Shown here piece after piece: positions 17,822 to 27,498 of a stretch of 64,000 nucleotides of DNA. Source of the stretch: Janthinobacterium sp. 67. GTDB lineage: Bacteria; Pseudomonadota; Gammaproteobacteria; Burkholderiales; Burkholderiaceae_D. Both the position numbers and the translations under genes were made by a program. The first letter of the stretch is position 1. Each line of letters opens with the position of its first letter. Under the pieces are notes generated by a model. It saw only the letters and a list, made by a program, of their open reading frames with translations, was not told the origin of the DNA and did no database searches. The DNA lies in NCBI RefSeq assembly GCF_002797895.1, contig NZ_PGES01000001.1, forward strand, positions 5,642,001 through 5,706,000. Direction: 5' to 3'.

Positions 17822-18841
17822 TCAACGGATGCGCCGGGTGGTTTCCCTGACGATCAGTTCCAGCGGTGGAATGGCCGCCTGCACGGCCTCGCCATTGATC
17901 AGCCCCAGCAGCGCTTCCGTGGCGATGCGGCCGATGTCATACAGGGGCTGGTGGATGGTCGTCAGCGGCGGCGTCGTGTAGGACGAGCCGGGCAAGTCAT
18001 CGAAACCGACGAGCGAGATATCGTCGGGCACGCGGATGCCCTTGCGGTACAGGCACAGGCGCACGCCGTAGGCGGACAGGTCATTGGCGGCGAAGACGGC
18101 GCTGAATTGCTGCTGCGTATCGAACAAATGGTTCATGGCAAGCATCCCGCTTGCCTCGTGGAAATCGCCTTCCACCATCAGCTTCGGGTCGATGGCGATG
18201 TCCGCTTCGCGCAGCGCGCGCTGGTAGCCCGTCAGGCGCTCGGCCGCATCCGTGTTGTTGGCGGGGCCGGCCACGAAGGCGATGCGGCGGTGGCCCAGCT
18301 CCACCAGGTGGCGCACGGCCAGGTAGGCGCCGTATTCGTTGTCGAGCTTGAAGCCGATGGCGCTTTTCGTGGCCAGCAGGCGGCCCGTCGAGACGATGGG
18401 CCGCTGCTGCGAGAAATCGAGCACGCTCTCGTCCGAGATGCGCCCAGACAGTAGGATGATGCCGTCGACCTTCCTCGCCAGCAGCAAGCGGATGCGGTCC
18501 GCCTCTTCCTGCGCATTCCAGTGCCCGCTGACGATGACGGACGCATAGCCCGTGTCCTTCAGGCCGTCGTCCACGCCGCGCAGGCTTTCGTCGAAGAAGG
18601 GGCTGGAAATATCCTGCACCACGATGCCGATGGTCATCGAGCGGCCCTTCTTCAGACCTTGCGCCATCTGGTTCGGCGCGAATTTCATGTGCGCGATGGC
18701 CGCCAGCACGGCGTCGCGCTTGTCGTCGGACACCCTGGCCGTGCCATTGAGGATGCGCGAGACGGTGCTCGGCGACACGCCGGCCTGGCGGGCCACGTCG
18801 AGCAGGGTGGAAGGGGGAGCAGCGTGGGCGCTATCGTTCAA
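17822..18841 (-). CDS. LacI-family repressor of the beta-glucoside locus
   Basis: A 339-residue LacI/GalR regulator. The helix-turn-helix and hinge (residues about 11-66) read [20 protein letters not shown] and then [15 protein letters not shown]. The sugar-binding domain follows ([15 protein letters not shown] onward), ending with the usual VRETTRR. It is divergent from the sugar importer operon at 19291. Three near-identical operators lie in the intergenic region: one 41 bases from this start and two near the importer. This indicates autorepression and repression of the importer, relieved by a sugar effector, probably cellobiose or a glucose derivative. Confidence 0.93.
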   Translation of the reverse strand: MNDSAHAAPPSTLLDVARQAGVSPSTVSRILNGTARVSDDKRDAVLAAIAHMKFAPNQMAQGLKKGRSMTIGIVVQDISSPFFDESLRGVDDGLKDTGYASVIVSGHWNAQEEADRIRLLLARKVDGIILLSGRISDESVLDFSQQRPIVSTGRLLATKSAIGFKLDNEYGAYLAVRHLVELGHRRIAFVAGPANNTDAAERLTGYQRALREADIAIDPKLMVEGDFHEASGMLAMNHLFDTQQQFSAVFAANDLSAYGVRLCLYRKGIRVPDDISLVGFDDLPGSSYTTPPLTTIHQPLYDIGRIATEALLGLINGEAVQAAIPPLELIVRETTRRIR

Positions 18842-18881
18842 GGTGATTCCTGGGTATCAAGATGGCTGGTTCTCAGTGCTC

Positions 18882-18895
18882 TGAAAACCTTTTCA
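18882..18895. promoter_or_regulatory. LacI-type operator at the repressor gene
   Basis: TGAAAACCTTTTCA, a palindrome differing from the two importer-side operators only at the central base pair step (CC instead of CG). It is 41 bases upstream of the repressor start, suited to autoregulation. Confidence 0.75.
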
Positions 18896-18941
18896 TCGAA
18901 AGATTACCATAAATGGCTACAGGGGCGGGGCGTCGGTCGGG

Positions 18942-19071
18942 GTAGGTCGGCGTAGGTCGGGTTAGCCCGCAGGGCGTAAGCCGACACCGCGCAGCCAACA
19001 ACGCGCCGGAACCATGCCTCTGGCGCCAACAATGTTGTCGGATTACGCGCTCATGCGCTAATCCGACCTAC
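18942..19071. repeat. REP-like double-hairpin intergenic element, copy A
   Basis: Two inverted hairpins in tandem: 18952-18985 (GTCGGGTTAGC ... GTAAGCCGAC) and 19036-19071 (GTCGGATTACGCGC ... GCGCTAATCCGAC). The whole is bounded by GTAGGTCGG and CCGACCTAC. A second element with the same architecture lies at 31210-31304. It fills most of the 449-base gap between the repressor and importer genes, between the operators. Such elements are typically dispersed in many copies; no protein is encoded. Confidence 0.8.
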
Positions 19072-19074
19072 GCT

Positions 19075-19088
19075 TGAAAACGTTTTCA
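19075..19088. promoter_or_regulatory. upstream LacI-type operator of the importer operon
   Basis: A perfect 14-base palindrome TGAAAACGTTTTCA. With flanking bases (TTGAAAACGTTTTCACA) it is the exact reverse complement of the 17 bases around the promoter-proximal operator at 19243. The two centres are 168 bases apart, a whole number (16) of helical turns, which suits repression by DNA looping. Confidence 0.8.
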
Positions 19089-19201
19089 CAAAAAACAACA
19101 GCAATCTCCACAGTCTGTATTTTCGCCTTTTTCATAGGAGAACACGCGCCATGGCGTGGACCTTGTCACACTGCCCTCAATAAAAATGACAACTTTTTCG
19201 G

Positions 19202-19230
19202 TTGACTTGATTTTCTTTGCGGTGTTAAAT
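19202..19230 (+). promoter_or_regulatory. sigma-70 promoter of the importer operon
   Basis: A -35 box TTGACT (19202-19207) and a -10 box TTAAAT (19225-19230) are separated by exactly 17 bases. Transcription would start near 19237, just before the operator at 19243-19256, so repressor bound there would block the polymerase. Confidence 0.65.
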
Positions 19231-19242
19231 GGACACATGTTG

Positions 19243-19256
19243 TGAAAACGTTTTCA
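19243..19256. promoter_or_regulatory. promoter-proximal LacI-type operator
   Basis: A perfect palindrome TGAAAACGTTTTCA, 35 bases upstream of the solute-binding protein start and a few bases downstream of the predicted transcription start. It is the likely main repression site of the divergent LacI regulator. Confidence 0.85.
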
Positions 19257-19290
19257 AGATAGAAGACGCTCAATAAACGGAGATGAAATA

Positions 19291-20589
19291 ATGAAGTCAA
19301 GCATCCTTGGCGCCGCCCCCCTGGCAGCGCTGACCCTGGCCTTTGGCGTGGCCGCCGCACCCGCCACGCCGACCGTCCTCCCGCAGGCCGCACCGTTGCC
19401 GGCGCTGGCCCCGGCCACGATTACCGTCGCCTCGTTCCCCGACCTGGACCGCGCCGTGAAAACGGCCTTGCCCCTGTGGGAAAAGCTGTATCCGCAAGTG
19501 AAGGTCAAGCTGGTCAGCCTGCAGATCGACGACCACCATAACTCGATGACGACGGCGCTGGCGGCCGGCGCGCGCCTGCCCGACGTGATGGCCATCGACT
19601 TCCGCTATGTCGGCAGCTTCGCCGAATCGAAGGGCATGGAAGACTTGCTGCAGCTGCCATACGGCGCAGGGCAGTACCGCGCCCTGTTCGTGCCGTTCAC
19701 CTTCGTGCAGGCGACCAGTGCGCGCGGCACCCTGGGCGCCATGCCGGCCGACCTGGGACCTGGCACCCTGTTCTACCGCAAGGACTTGATGGACAAGGCG
19801 GGCATCCAGGAAACCGATCTGACGCAATCGTGGGAGTCGTATATCGCGGCCGGCAAGAAGCTCAAGGCCGCCACCGGCACCTATCTGCTGGCCGGCGCCA
19901 GCGACCTGGCCGACATCTATATTCGCGCCAACCTCAAAGACGGCGAAGGCATTTACTTTGGCGACAAGGGCCAGGTGCTGGTCGACTCGCCCCGCTTCGT
20001 CAAAGCGTTCGAACTGGCCAAGGCGGCGCGGGTCGCCGGCATCGATGCGCGCACCGTGGCCTGGACGGGCGAGTGGGCCGAAGGCTTCAAGCGCGACAAG
20101 GTGGCCAGTCAGATGATGGGTTCGTGGCTCAGCGGCCACCTGGCCAAGTGGCTGGCGCCCGATTCCAAGGGCCAGTGGCGCGCGGCGAACCTGCCTGCCG
20201 GCGCGCTGGCGTCGTACGGCGGCTCGTTCTACGGCATTCCGAAAAAGGCGGCGAATAAAACCCAGGCCTGGGAATTCATCAAGTTCATGACCGTCAACAA
20301 GGATATCCAGCTGCACTCGCTCAAAGAGATCGGCGCGTTCCCGGCCCTCAAGGCCGCGTATGCGGACCCGATGATGGACGAGCCGCAGCCGTATTTCGGC
20401 GGCCAGAAGACGCGCCTGCTGGCGCGCGACACGGCGGCGAAAATCCCCGTCATCCGCGTCGACAAGTTCGACGCCGTGGCGCGCGACATCGTCAACATGG
20501 AACTGGAAAGCGTGCTGGCGCAAAACAAGGATATCAAGACGGCGCTGGCCGACGCCAAGGCCCTGATCACCCACCGCGCGCGGCGCTAG
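19291..20589 (+). CDS. carbohydrate ABC transporter solute-binding protein
   Basis: A 432-residue extracellular solute-binding protein (family 1, MalE-like). A signal peptide occupies roughly residues 1-22 (LAALTLAFGVAAA). The mature protein shows the usual pattern: TITVASFPDLDRAVKTALPLWEKLYP, DDHHNSMTTALAAGARLPDVMAIDF, GTLFYRKDLMDKAGI, and GIPKKAANKTQAWEFIKFMT near the C-terminus. It is not a lipoprotein. First gene of the importer operon, followed seven bases later by the permease. The neighbouring GH1 beta-glucosidase suggests that it binds cellobiose or another beta-glucoside. Confidence 0.92.
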   Translation: MKSSILGAAPLAALTLAFGVAAAPATPTVLPQAAPLPALAPATITVASFPDLDRAVKTALPLWEKLYPQVKVKLVSLQIDDHHNSMTTALAAGARLPDVMAIDFRYVGSFAESKGMEDLLQLPYGAGQYRALFVPFTFVQATSARGTLGAMPADLGPGTLFYRKDLMDKAGIQETDLTQSWESYIAAGKKLKAATGTYLLAGASDLADIYIRANLKDGEGIYFGDKGQVLVDSPRFVKAFELAKAARVAGIDARTVAWTGEWAEGFKRDKVASQMMGSWLSGHLAKWLAPDSKGQWRAANLPAGALASYGGSFYGIPKKAANKTQAWEFIKFMTVNKDIQLHSLKEIGAFPALKAAYADPMMDEPQPYFGGQKTRLLARDTAAKIPVIRVDKFDAVARDIVNMELESVLAQNKDIKTALADAKALITHRARR

Positions 20590-20596
20590 GAGCAGC

Positions 20597-21595
20597 ATGA
20601 CTACTTCCATGCCTTGTACCGAGGACGCGCCCGCTGCTGCGGCGGCGAGGCCCGCCAGGAAACGCTTCAACATGAAGAAGTGGGCGCCGTATCTTTTCAT
20701 CAGCCCCTTCTTCATCCTGTTCGCCGTCTTCAGCCTGTTCCCGCTGCTGTTTTCCATCTATCTGTCGTTCAACCAGTGGGAAGCGGCCAGCGGCGTGGAA
20801 GCCATGCAGTGGGTGGGCCTGGACAACTACAAGTACGCCTTGAGCGACCCGTGGTTTTTGCGCTCGCTGGGCAATACCGTCTGGCTGGCGCTGGCCTCGG
20901 GCGTGCCGCAGCACCTGGTGGCCATTCCGCTGGCAGCGTTCATCCACAACAGCTTCAAGCGCTCGCGCAACCTGGTGATCGGCATTTACTTTTTACCGTT
21001 CATCACGTCCAGCGTGGCCATCGCCATGGTCTTCAACACCCTGTTCTCGCGCGACTATGGCCAGATCAATGTGCTGCTCCAATGGTGCGCCAGCCTGCCG
21101 TTAATCGGTGGCCTGTTCCCGGCCGAATCGATCGACTGGCTGGGCAGCTCGCTGTTCATCAAGCCGGCCGTCGCCTTCGTGATTTTCTGGCGCTACCTGG
21201 GCTGGAACCTGGTGCTGTATCTGTCCGCGCTGCAGGTGATCCCCAAGGATCTGTACGAGGCGGCCACCATCGACGGCGCCTCGAAACGCCAGCAATTCTG
21301 GTACATCACCTTGCCGCAGCTGCGCCCCATGATCTACCTGGCCGTGACACTCACCATCATGGGCAACCTGCAGCTATTCGAGGAACCGTTCGTGCTGGTG
21401 GCCGAATCGAGCGGCGTGAGCCAGTCCGTGATGACGACGGCCATCTTCGTCTACAAGACGGCGTTTTCCTCGGGCGACTTCGGCACGGCGTCGGCCATTT
21501 CCTGGCTGCTGTTTTTGATCATCGCCAGCACCACCTGGGTCAATAACCGCATTTTCAGCCGCAATGAACGCAATGAGCGCAAGGAGGCCAAATGA
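20597..21595 (+). CDS. sugar ABC transporter permease, MalF type
   Basis: A 332-residue inner-membrane permease with about six transmembrane helices, beginning near residue 35 (YLFISPFFILFAVFSLFPLL). The conserved EAA loop, which contacts the ATPase, is YEAATIDGASKRQQFWYITL around residue 220. The first 30 residues are polar and cytoplasmic. It overlaps the next permease by four bases (ATGA), a sign of coupled translation. It forms half of the membrane channel of the importer. Confidence 0.93.
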   Translation: MTTSMPCTEDAPAAAAARPARKRFNMKKWAPYLFISPFFILFAVFSLFPLLFSIYLSFNQWEAASGVEAMQWVGLDNYKYALSDPWFLRSLGNTVWLALASGVPQHLVAIPLAAFIHNSFKRSRNLVIGIYFLPFITSSVAIAMVFNTLFSRDYGQINVLLQWCASLPLIGGLFPAESIDWLGSSLFIKPAVAFVIFWRYLGWNLVLYLSALQVIPKDLYEAATIDGASKRQQFWYITLPQLRPMIYLAVTLTIMGNLQLFEEPFVLVAESSGVSQSVMTTAIFVYKTAFSSGDFGTASAISWLLFLIIASTTWVNNRIFSRNERNERKEAK

Positions 21596-22410
21596 AAACC
21601 ACCCGCTGGACGGCCTACGCCATGGTGGCCATCGGCGCCCTGATCATGGTCGCGCCGTTCTACTTCATGTTCGTCTTCGCCACGCACACAAGCGCCGAGA
21701 TCTACAGCCTGCCGCCGCCGCGTTGGTTCGGCACGGCCCTGCTCAACAACCTGGAATTGCTGCAGGAACGCCTGCCGTTCTGGCGCAATATCGGCATCAG
21801 CCTGTACGTGGCGCTGATGACGACGGCCCTGACCTTGTTCTTTTGTTCGCTGGGCGGCTATGCGTTTGCCATGTACGAGTTCCGCTTCAAGCGGCCCTTG
21901 TTTACCCTGGTGATGGCGTCGATGATCATTCCGTCCTTCATGAACATGATTCCGACCTTCATGCTGATGGATTTCTTCGGATGGCTGGACCAGCCGCGCG
22001 CCCTGTACGTGCCGGGAGCGGCCGGCGCGCTGGGGATTTTCCTCATGCGCCAGTACATCGGCACGGCCATCCCGAAGGATCTGATCGAGGCGGCGCGCAT
22101 CGACGGCTGCGGCGAATTCGCCATCTACTGGCGCGTCGTACTGCCGCTGATCGGTCCCGCCATGGGCACCCTGGGCCTGATCACCTTCATCAACTCCTGG
22201 AACAATTTCATCACGCCGCTGGTCGTCATGCGCTCGGTCGAGAACTACACGATTCCGCTGGCCCTGCGCAGCATGCAGGCGCCGAACAACACGGAGTGGG
22301 GCGCGCTGATGACGGGCGCCGCCATCGCCGTGCTGCCGCTGCTGCTGATGTTTTTTGTCGCCTCGAAGCGTTTAATTGAAGGACTGACCCAGGGCGCAGT
22401 CAAAGGCTAG
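21592..22410 (+). CDS. sugar ABC transporter permease, MalG type
   Basis: A 272-residue permease with six predicted transmembrane helices. The EAA motif IEAARIDGCGEFAIYWRVVL lies near residue 165. The segment LITFINSWNNFITPLVVM is typical of MalG-type subunits. It pairs with the preceding MalF-type permease, with which it overlaps by four bases. The beta-glucosidase gene starts 26 bases after its stop, so the operon continues. Confidence 0.93.
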   Translation: MKTTRWTAYAMVAIGALIMVAPFYFMFVFATHTSAEIYSLPPPRWFGTALLNNLELLQERLPFWRNIGISLYVALMTTALTLFFCSLGGYAFAMYEFRFKRPLFTLVMASMIIPSFMNMIPTFMLMDFFGWLDQPRALYVPGAAGALGIFLMRQYIGTAIPKDLIEAARIDGCGEFAIYWRVVLPLIGPAMGTLGLITFINSWNNFITPLVVMRSVENYTIPLALRSMQAPNNTEWGALMTGAAIAVLPLLLMFFVASKRLIEGLTQGAVKG

Positions 22411-22436
22411 CACTTTTTTCATCCACTCACACTGAC

Positions 22437-23804
22437 ATGACCACCATGCATAACGACGACATTGACACCAACTTTCCCGCCACCTTCACCTGGGGCGTGG
22501 CCACCAGCGCCTACCAGATCGAGGGCGCCGCCGCCATCGACGGCCGCGGCCCCTCCATCTGGGATACCTTCAGCCATACGGATGGCAAGATCATCGACGG
22601 CAGCAATGGCGACGTGGCCTGCGACCACTATCACCGCTACGCGGAGGACGTGGAACTGATCGCCAGCCTGGGCGTGAACGCCTACCGCTTTTCCATGTCC
22701 TGGTCGCGCGTGCAGCCCACGGGTTCCGGCGCCTGGAACGAGGCCGGCTTCGATTTCTATGGGCGCCTGCTCGACGCCCTGGCCGCCAAGGGGCTCGATG
22801 CCCACCTGACCTTGTATCACTGGGACTTGCCGCAAGCCTTGCAGGACGAGGGCGGCTGGCTCAATCGCGCCACCTGCTACCACTTCGCCGCCTATGCGGC
22901 CGAGGTGGCGCGCCGCTTCGGCCACAAGGTCGCCAGCATCGCCACCCATAACGAACCGTGGTGCACGGCCGTGCTGGGCCACGGCACGGGCCAGTTCGCG
23001 CCCGGCATGGCCGACCCGGCCGCCGCCGTGCAAGTGTCGCACCATCTGCTGCTGTCGCACGGCCTGGCCATGCAGGCGATGCGCGCCGTCAATCCGCCCG
23101 CGAAACTGGGCATCGTGCTCAATCAATGGACGGCCACGCCGGCCACCGACAGCGCCCAGGACCGCGAACTGGCCGAACTCGAATATGCGCGCTCGGTGCA
23201 GTGGTATATGGACGCCATCTTCAAGGGCCGCTACCCGGTTTTGGCCCTGAAACACGTCGACGCTTCAGCTTTGGCTATCTTTGAAAACGATTTCATGGAT
23301 ATCAAGCAGCCCATCGATTTCCTCGGCGTGAACTACTACACGCGCGCTTTCATGAGCGCCGAGACGCCGCCGCGCAAGCCCGAGTGCAAGCTCGGCGTCA
23401 ACGACATGGGCTGGGAAACCTATCCGCAGGGCTTGACGGAACTGCTCGTCGGCCTGCACCGCGAATACCGGCTGCCGCCCGTCTACATCACGGAAAACGG
23501 CATGGCCGTGGCCGACAAGCCCGTCGACGGCAAGATCCACGACGCGCCGCGCATCGAGTACGTGCAGCTGCACCTGGACGCCTTGCGCGCCGTGATCGCG
23601 CAGGGCATCGACGTGCGCGGCTATTTCTACTGGAGCCTGATGGACAACTTCGAGTGGAACTCGGGCTACGCCAAGCGCTTCGGCATGCTGTACGTCGACT
23701 ACGCCACGCAGCAGCGCAGCTTCAAGGACAGCGCCCTGTGGTACCGCGACTTCATCGCGGCCCAGCGCGCATCCCACGCCGCCGTCCTGGCCGAGGAGCA
23801 CTGA
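22437..23804 (+). CDS. beta-glucosidase, glycoside hydrolase family 1
   Basis: A 455-residue family 1 glycosidase with no signal peptide, so it acts in the cytoplasm on imported sugars. The N-terminus has the family signature FTWGVATSAYQIEGA. The acid/base Glu is residue 173 in THNEPWC and the nucleophile Glu is residue 353 in YITENGM. The C-terminal YFYWSLMDNFEWNSGYAKRF is diagnostic of GH1. It is encoded between the permeases and the ATPase. The most likely role is hydrolysis of cellobiose or aryl-beta-glucosides to glucose. Substrate is inferred from family and context. Confidence 0.95.
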   Translation: MTTMHNDDIDTNFPATFTWGVATSAYQIEGAAAIDGRGPSIWDTFSHTDGKIIDGSNGDVACDHYHRYAEDVELIASLGVNAYRFSMSWSRVQPTGSGAWNEAGFDFYGRLLDALAAKGLDAHLTLYHWDLPQALQDEGGWLNRATCYHFAAYAAEVARRFGHKVASIATHNEPWCTAVLGHGTGQFAPGMADPAAAVQVSHHLLLSHGLAMQAMRAVNPPAKLGIVLNQWTATPATDSAQDRELAELEYARSVQWYMDAIFKGRYPVLALKHVDASALAIFENDFMDIKQPIDFLGVNYYTRAFMSAETPPRKPECKLGVNDMGWETYPQGLTELLVGLHREYRLPPVYITENGMAVADKPVDGKIHDAPRIEYVQLHLDALRAVIAQGIDVRGYFYWSLMDNFEWNSGYAKRFGMLYVDYATQQRSFKDSALWYRDFIAAQRASHAAVLAEEH

Positions 23805-23805
23805 C

Positions 23806-24846
<1,041 letters not shown>

Positions 24847-24953
24847 CCCCGCACGGAGGCGACATGACTTCAGATTGACACCCAAAAAATGTGCAGCAAT
24901 AGCCAAAGAGCTATGTGATCATCAATCAACCAGCGGTACAGGAGACAACAACA

Positions 24954-27404
24954 ATGCAACAGCTCAAACGCAATACCATCGCCCTCAGCCTGGCGCATGC
25001 GACCTTCGCCCAGTTCATCTTGCTGGGCAGCGGCGCCGCCATGGCCCAGGAGGCTGCAGCCACGGACGCGGCAAAGCCGGCCGCCGAGCAGATGGACCGC
25101 ATCGTCGTCACGGCCACGCGCCGCAATACCTTCGTGCAGGAGACGCCGCTGGCCGTCACCGCCTTCAACCAGGACACCCTGCAAAACAACCAGGTTAAGG
25201 ATCTGGCCTCGCTGGCGACCATGGTGCCCAGCCTCGTCGTCGAGCAGCATGGCGACTCGGGCGGCGTGCACGTCTACATGCGCGGCGTCGGTTCGGCCAA
25301 CCACACGGAGCTGGGCGACCCGGCCGTCGCCTTCTACGTCGATGGCGTGTATTCGCCGCGTCCGCAGGGCGCCACGGCGCTGATGTATGACCTGTCGCAC
25401 GTCGAGGTGGCGCGCGGACCGCAGGGCACCCTGAACGGCCGCAATTCGACGGCCGGCGCCGTCAACCTCGTCTCCGCCGCGCCGAGCACGGCCAAGTTCA
25501 TGGGCTCGGCCGGCATCACGGTGGGCGACTACCGCCATCTGCAGACGCAGGGCATGATCAATATCCCGTTTTCCGACGACGTGGCGCTGCGCATCGCCGC
25601 CATCAAGGATAGCCACGACGGCACGGTGGATTTCCGCCGCGGCTCGAACGTCATGCCGGGTACTGCCAAGTATGGCGCCGGCGACCAGATGGGCGTGCGC
25701 GCCTCGCTGCTGTGGAAGTTCACGCCGCAGCTGCGCGGTACCTTCATCGCCGACTACTTCCTCGACCAGGGCGCCGGCAACGTCTACCTGGCGGCCGAAC
25801 CGAAACCCGGTGAAAAACTGCGCTCGGCCCTGATCGATACGCCAGGCACCCTGGACCAGTCGATTCTGACCTATAAGGGCAAGCTCAATTACAAGCCGAC
25901 GGACGCGCTGGACTTCACGTACCTGGGCAGCTGGAGCCGCTACAAGCGCCAGAACAGCAACGACTCCGATGCGGGCCTGTTCCCCGGCTTCAAGTCGGAA
26001 AACCGCACGGACTGGGCGCAGTTCGACAGCTATTCGCACGAGCTGCAGGCCCGCTCGGATGACGACGCGCCGTTCCAGTGGGTGGCCGGCCTGTTCCTGT
26101 TCAATGAAAAGAACAAGGTGCGCTTCGATATCGACCGCAGCCAGATTTCGCAGGCGGCCGTGCAGCAGGATATCGCCAACGGCGCCGTGATCTTCGTGCA
26201 GCCGACCGTGGGCCAGTACGCGTCCTCGATGTCCTTCATCCAGGGCGACCGCCAGCTCAAATCGAAAGCCGTGTTCGGCCAGGTCAGCCAGCAAGTGACG
26301 GACCAGATCAAGCTGACGGCCGGCGCGCGCTACACGAAAGACCATAAATTCGATATCGGCGGCAAGAACTGGGCATGCCCGAACTGGCCGGCCAACACGC
26401 CGCTGGGCACCACGGTCCTCACTGCGGACCAGCTGCGCCAGCTCGTCACGCCGGGCACGGGCCTGGCCAACACGCACAATATCGGCCCGGGCGGCGCCAT
26501 CACGGCCGCCACCTGCGGCAATACGCCGGGCGACAATACGGCCGACCTGAAATACGGCCAGGCCACCTGGCTGGGCCGCATCGAGTACAAGCTGCGCCCC
26601 GACATCCTGCTGTTCGGTTCCGTGACGACGGGCTTCCATTCGCCGGCCATCGGCGACGGCGGCGCCACCACCAAGCCGGAAAAACTGACCAGCTATGAAA
26701 TCGGCTTCAAGTCGGACTTGCTGAACCGCGAACTGACCTTGAACCTCGACGCGTTTTTGATGAAGTACAAGGACAAGCTCGAGTCGCAGGTGGTCAACAG
26801 CGTGCTGGCCAACTTCAACGCGGCCGGCGCCACCGTCAAGGGCCTGGAAGCGGAATGGGTGTGGCGGCCAACGAAGGTCGACCGCCTGACGGGCAACGCC
26901 ACCTGGCTCAAAGCCGTGTATGACGATTTTCTCTCGTGCGACGTCGATGCGGCGCGCGCGAATGGGCAGTCCTGCGGTTCGACGGCGCCACTGGTGAACG
27001 TGGGCGGCAGCACCATGAAGCATGCGCCGAAGTTTTCCACCACCGTGCAGTACGAGCATGATTTCACGGTCGCCGGCGGCCAGCTCACGCCGCGCGCTTC
27101 GGTGCACTATGAAACCATGTCGTACGTGGGGGCGGGCGCGTTCAACGGCGACGTGCCGGGCCACGCCGGCGTCAAGCGCCAGGAAGCCTACACGACCCTG
27201 GACCTGAGCCTGCGCTTCCAGCCGGCCAACAAGGCCTACACGGTCGAAGCGTTCGTGCAGAACGCCACGGACAAGGCCGTCAAGCTGGACGTCAATGAAA
27301 TCTGCACGGACGTGGGCATGCCATGCCAGCCGACGCAGCAGATCTACGGCGCCTTCTACAACGCGCCGCGCACGTTTGGCGCGCGCGTGTCGATGAAGTT
27401 CTAA
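24954..27404 (+). CDS. TonB-dependent receptor, sugar-uptake type
   Basis: An 816-residue outer-membrane receptor. Start taken at ATG 24954, which has AGGAG ten bases upstream; a GTG at 24915 is in frame but poorly placed. A signal peptide is followed by a TonB box-like stretch (MDRIVVTATRR), the plug domain (VKDLASLATMVPSLVV, GTLNGRNSTAGAVNLVS), and a 22-strand barrel ending in ARVSMKF, with the usual C-terminal Phe. It resembles the SusC-like/carbohydrate and iron receptors of the long (about 800 residue) class. Position at the end of a sugar importer operon suggests passage of cello-oligosaccharides across the outer membrane. No Fur-like site was seen upstream. Confidence 0.9.
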   Translation: MQQLKRNTIALSLAHATFAQFILLGSGAAMAQEAAATDAAKPAAEQMDRIVVTATRRNTFVQETPLAVTAFNQDTLQNNQVKDLASLATMVPSLVVEQHGDSGGVHVYMRGVGSANHTELGDPAVAFYVDGVYSPRPQGATALMYDLSHVEVARGPQGTLNGRNSTAGAVNLVSAAPSTAKFMGSAGITVGDYRHLQTQGMINIPFSDDVALRIAAIKDSHDGTVDFRRGSNVMPGTAKYGAGDQMGVRASLLWKFTPQLRGTFIADYFLDQGAGNVYLAAEPKPGEKLRSALIDTPGTLDQSILTYKGKLNYKPTDALDFTYLGSWSRYKRQNSNDSDAGLFPGFKSENRTDWAQFDSYSHELQARSDDDAPFQWVAGLFLFNEKNKVRFDIDRSQISQAAVQQDIANGAVIFVQPTVGQYASSMSFIQGDRQLKSKAVFGQVSQQVTDQIKLTAGARYTKDHKFDIGGKNWACPNWPANTPLGTTVLTADQLRQLVTPGTGLANTHNIGPGGAITAATCGNTPGDNTADLKYGQATWLGRIEYKLRPDILLFGSVTTGFHSPAIGDGGATTKPEKLTSYEIGFKSDLLNRELTLNLDAFLMKYKDKLESQVVNSVLANFNAAGATVKGLEAEWVWRPTKVDRLTGNATWLKAVYDDFLSCDVDAARANGQSCGSTAPLVNVGGSTMKHAPKFSTTVQYEHDFTVAGGQLTPRASVHYETMSYVGAGAFNGDVPGHAGVKRQEAYTTLDLSLRFQPANKAYTVEAFVQNATDKAVKLDVNEICTDVGMPCQPTQQIYGAFYNAPRTFGARVSMKF

Positions 27405-27461
27405 GTCAGGTAGTGTGAAAGAGCAGTTGCGGTAGCAGTCCACTCAGTAGGGAAGGTGTTG

Positions 27462-27488
27462 GGCCGGGGTTCTTCCCCGGCCTTTTTT
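27462..27488 (+). terminator. intrinsic terminator of the beta-glucoside operon
   Basis: A GGCCGGGG / CCCCGGCC stem with a five-base loop is followed by six T residues, 57 bases after the TonB receptor stop. It ends the operon and separates it from the convergent xseA gene. Confidence 0.93.
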
Positions 27489-27498
27489 ATTCTAACGC

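Noticed and set aside
24954..27404. Assignment of this TonB receptor to iron uptake
   Set aside because: There is no Fur-like site upstream, and it is the last gene of a sugar importer operon. A carbohydrate role is better supported, though not proven.
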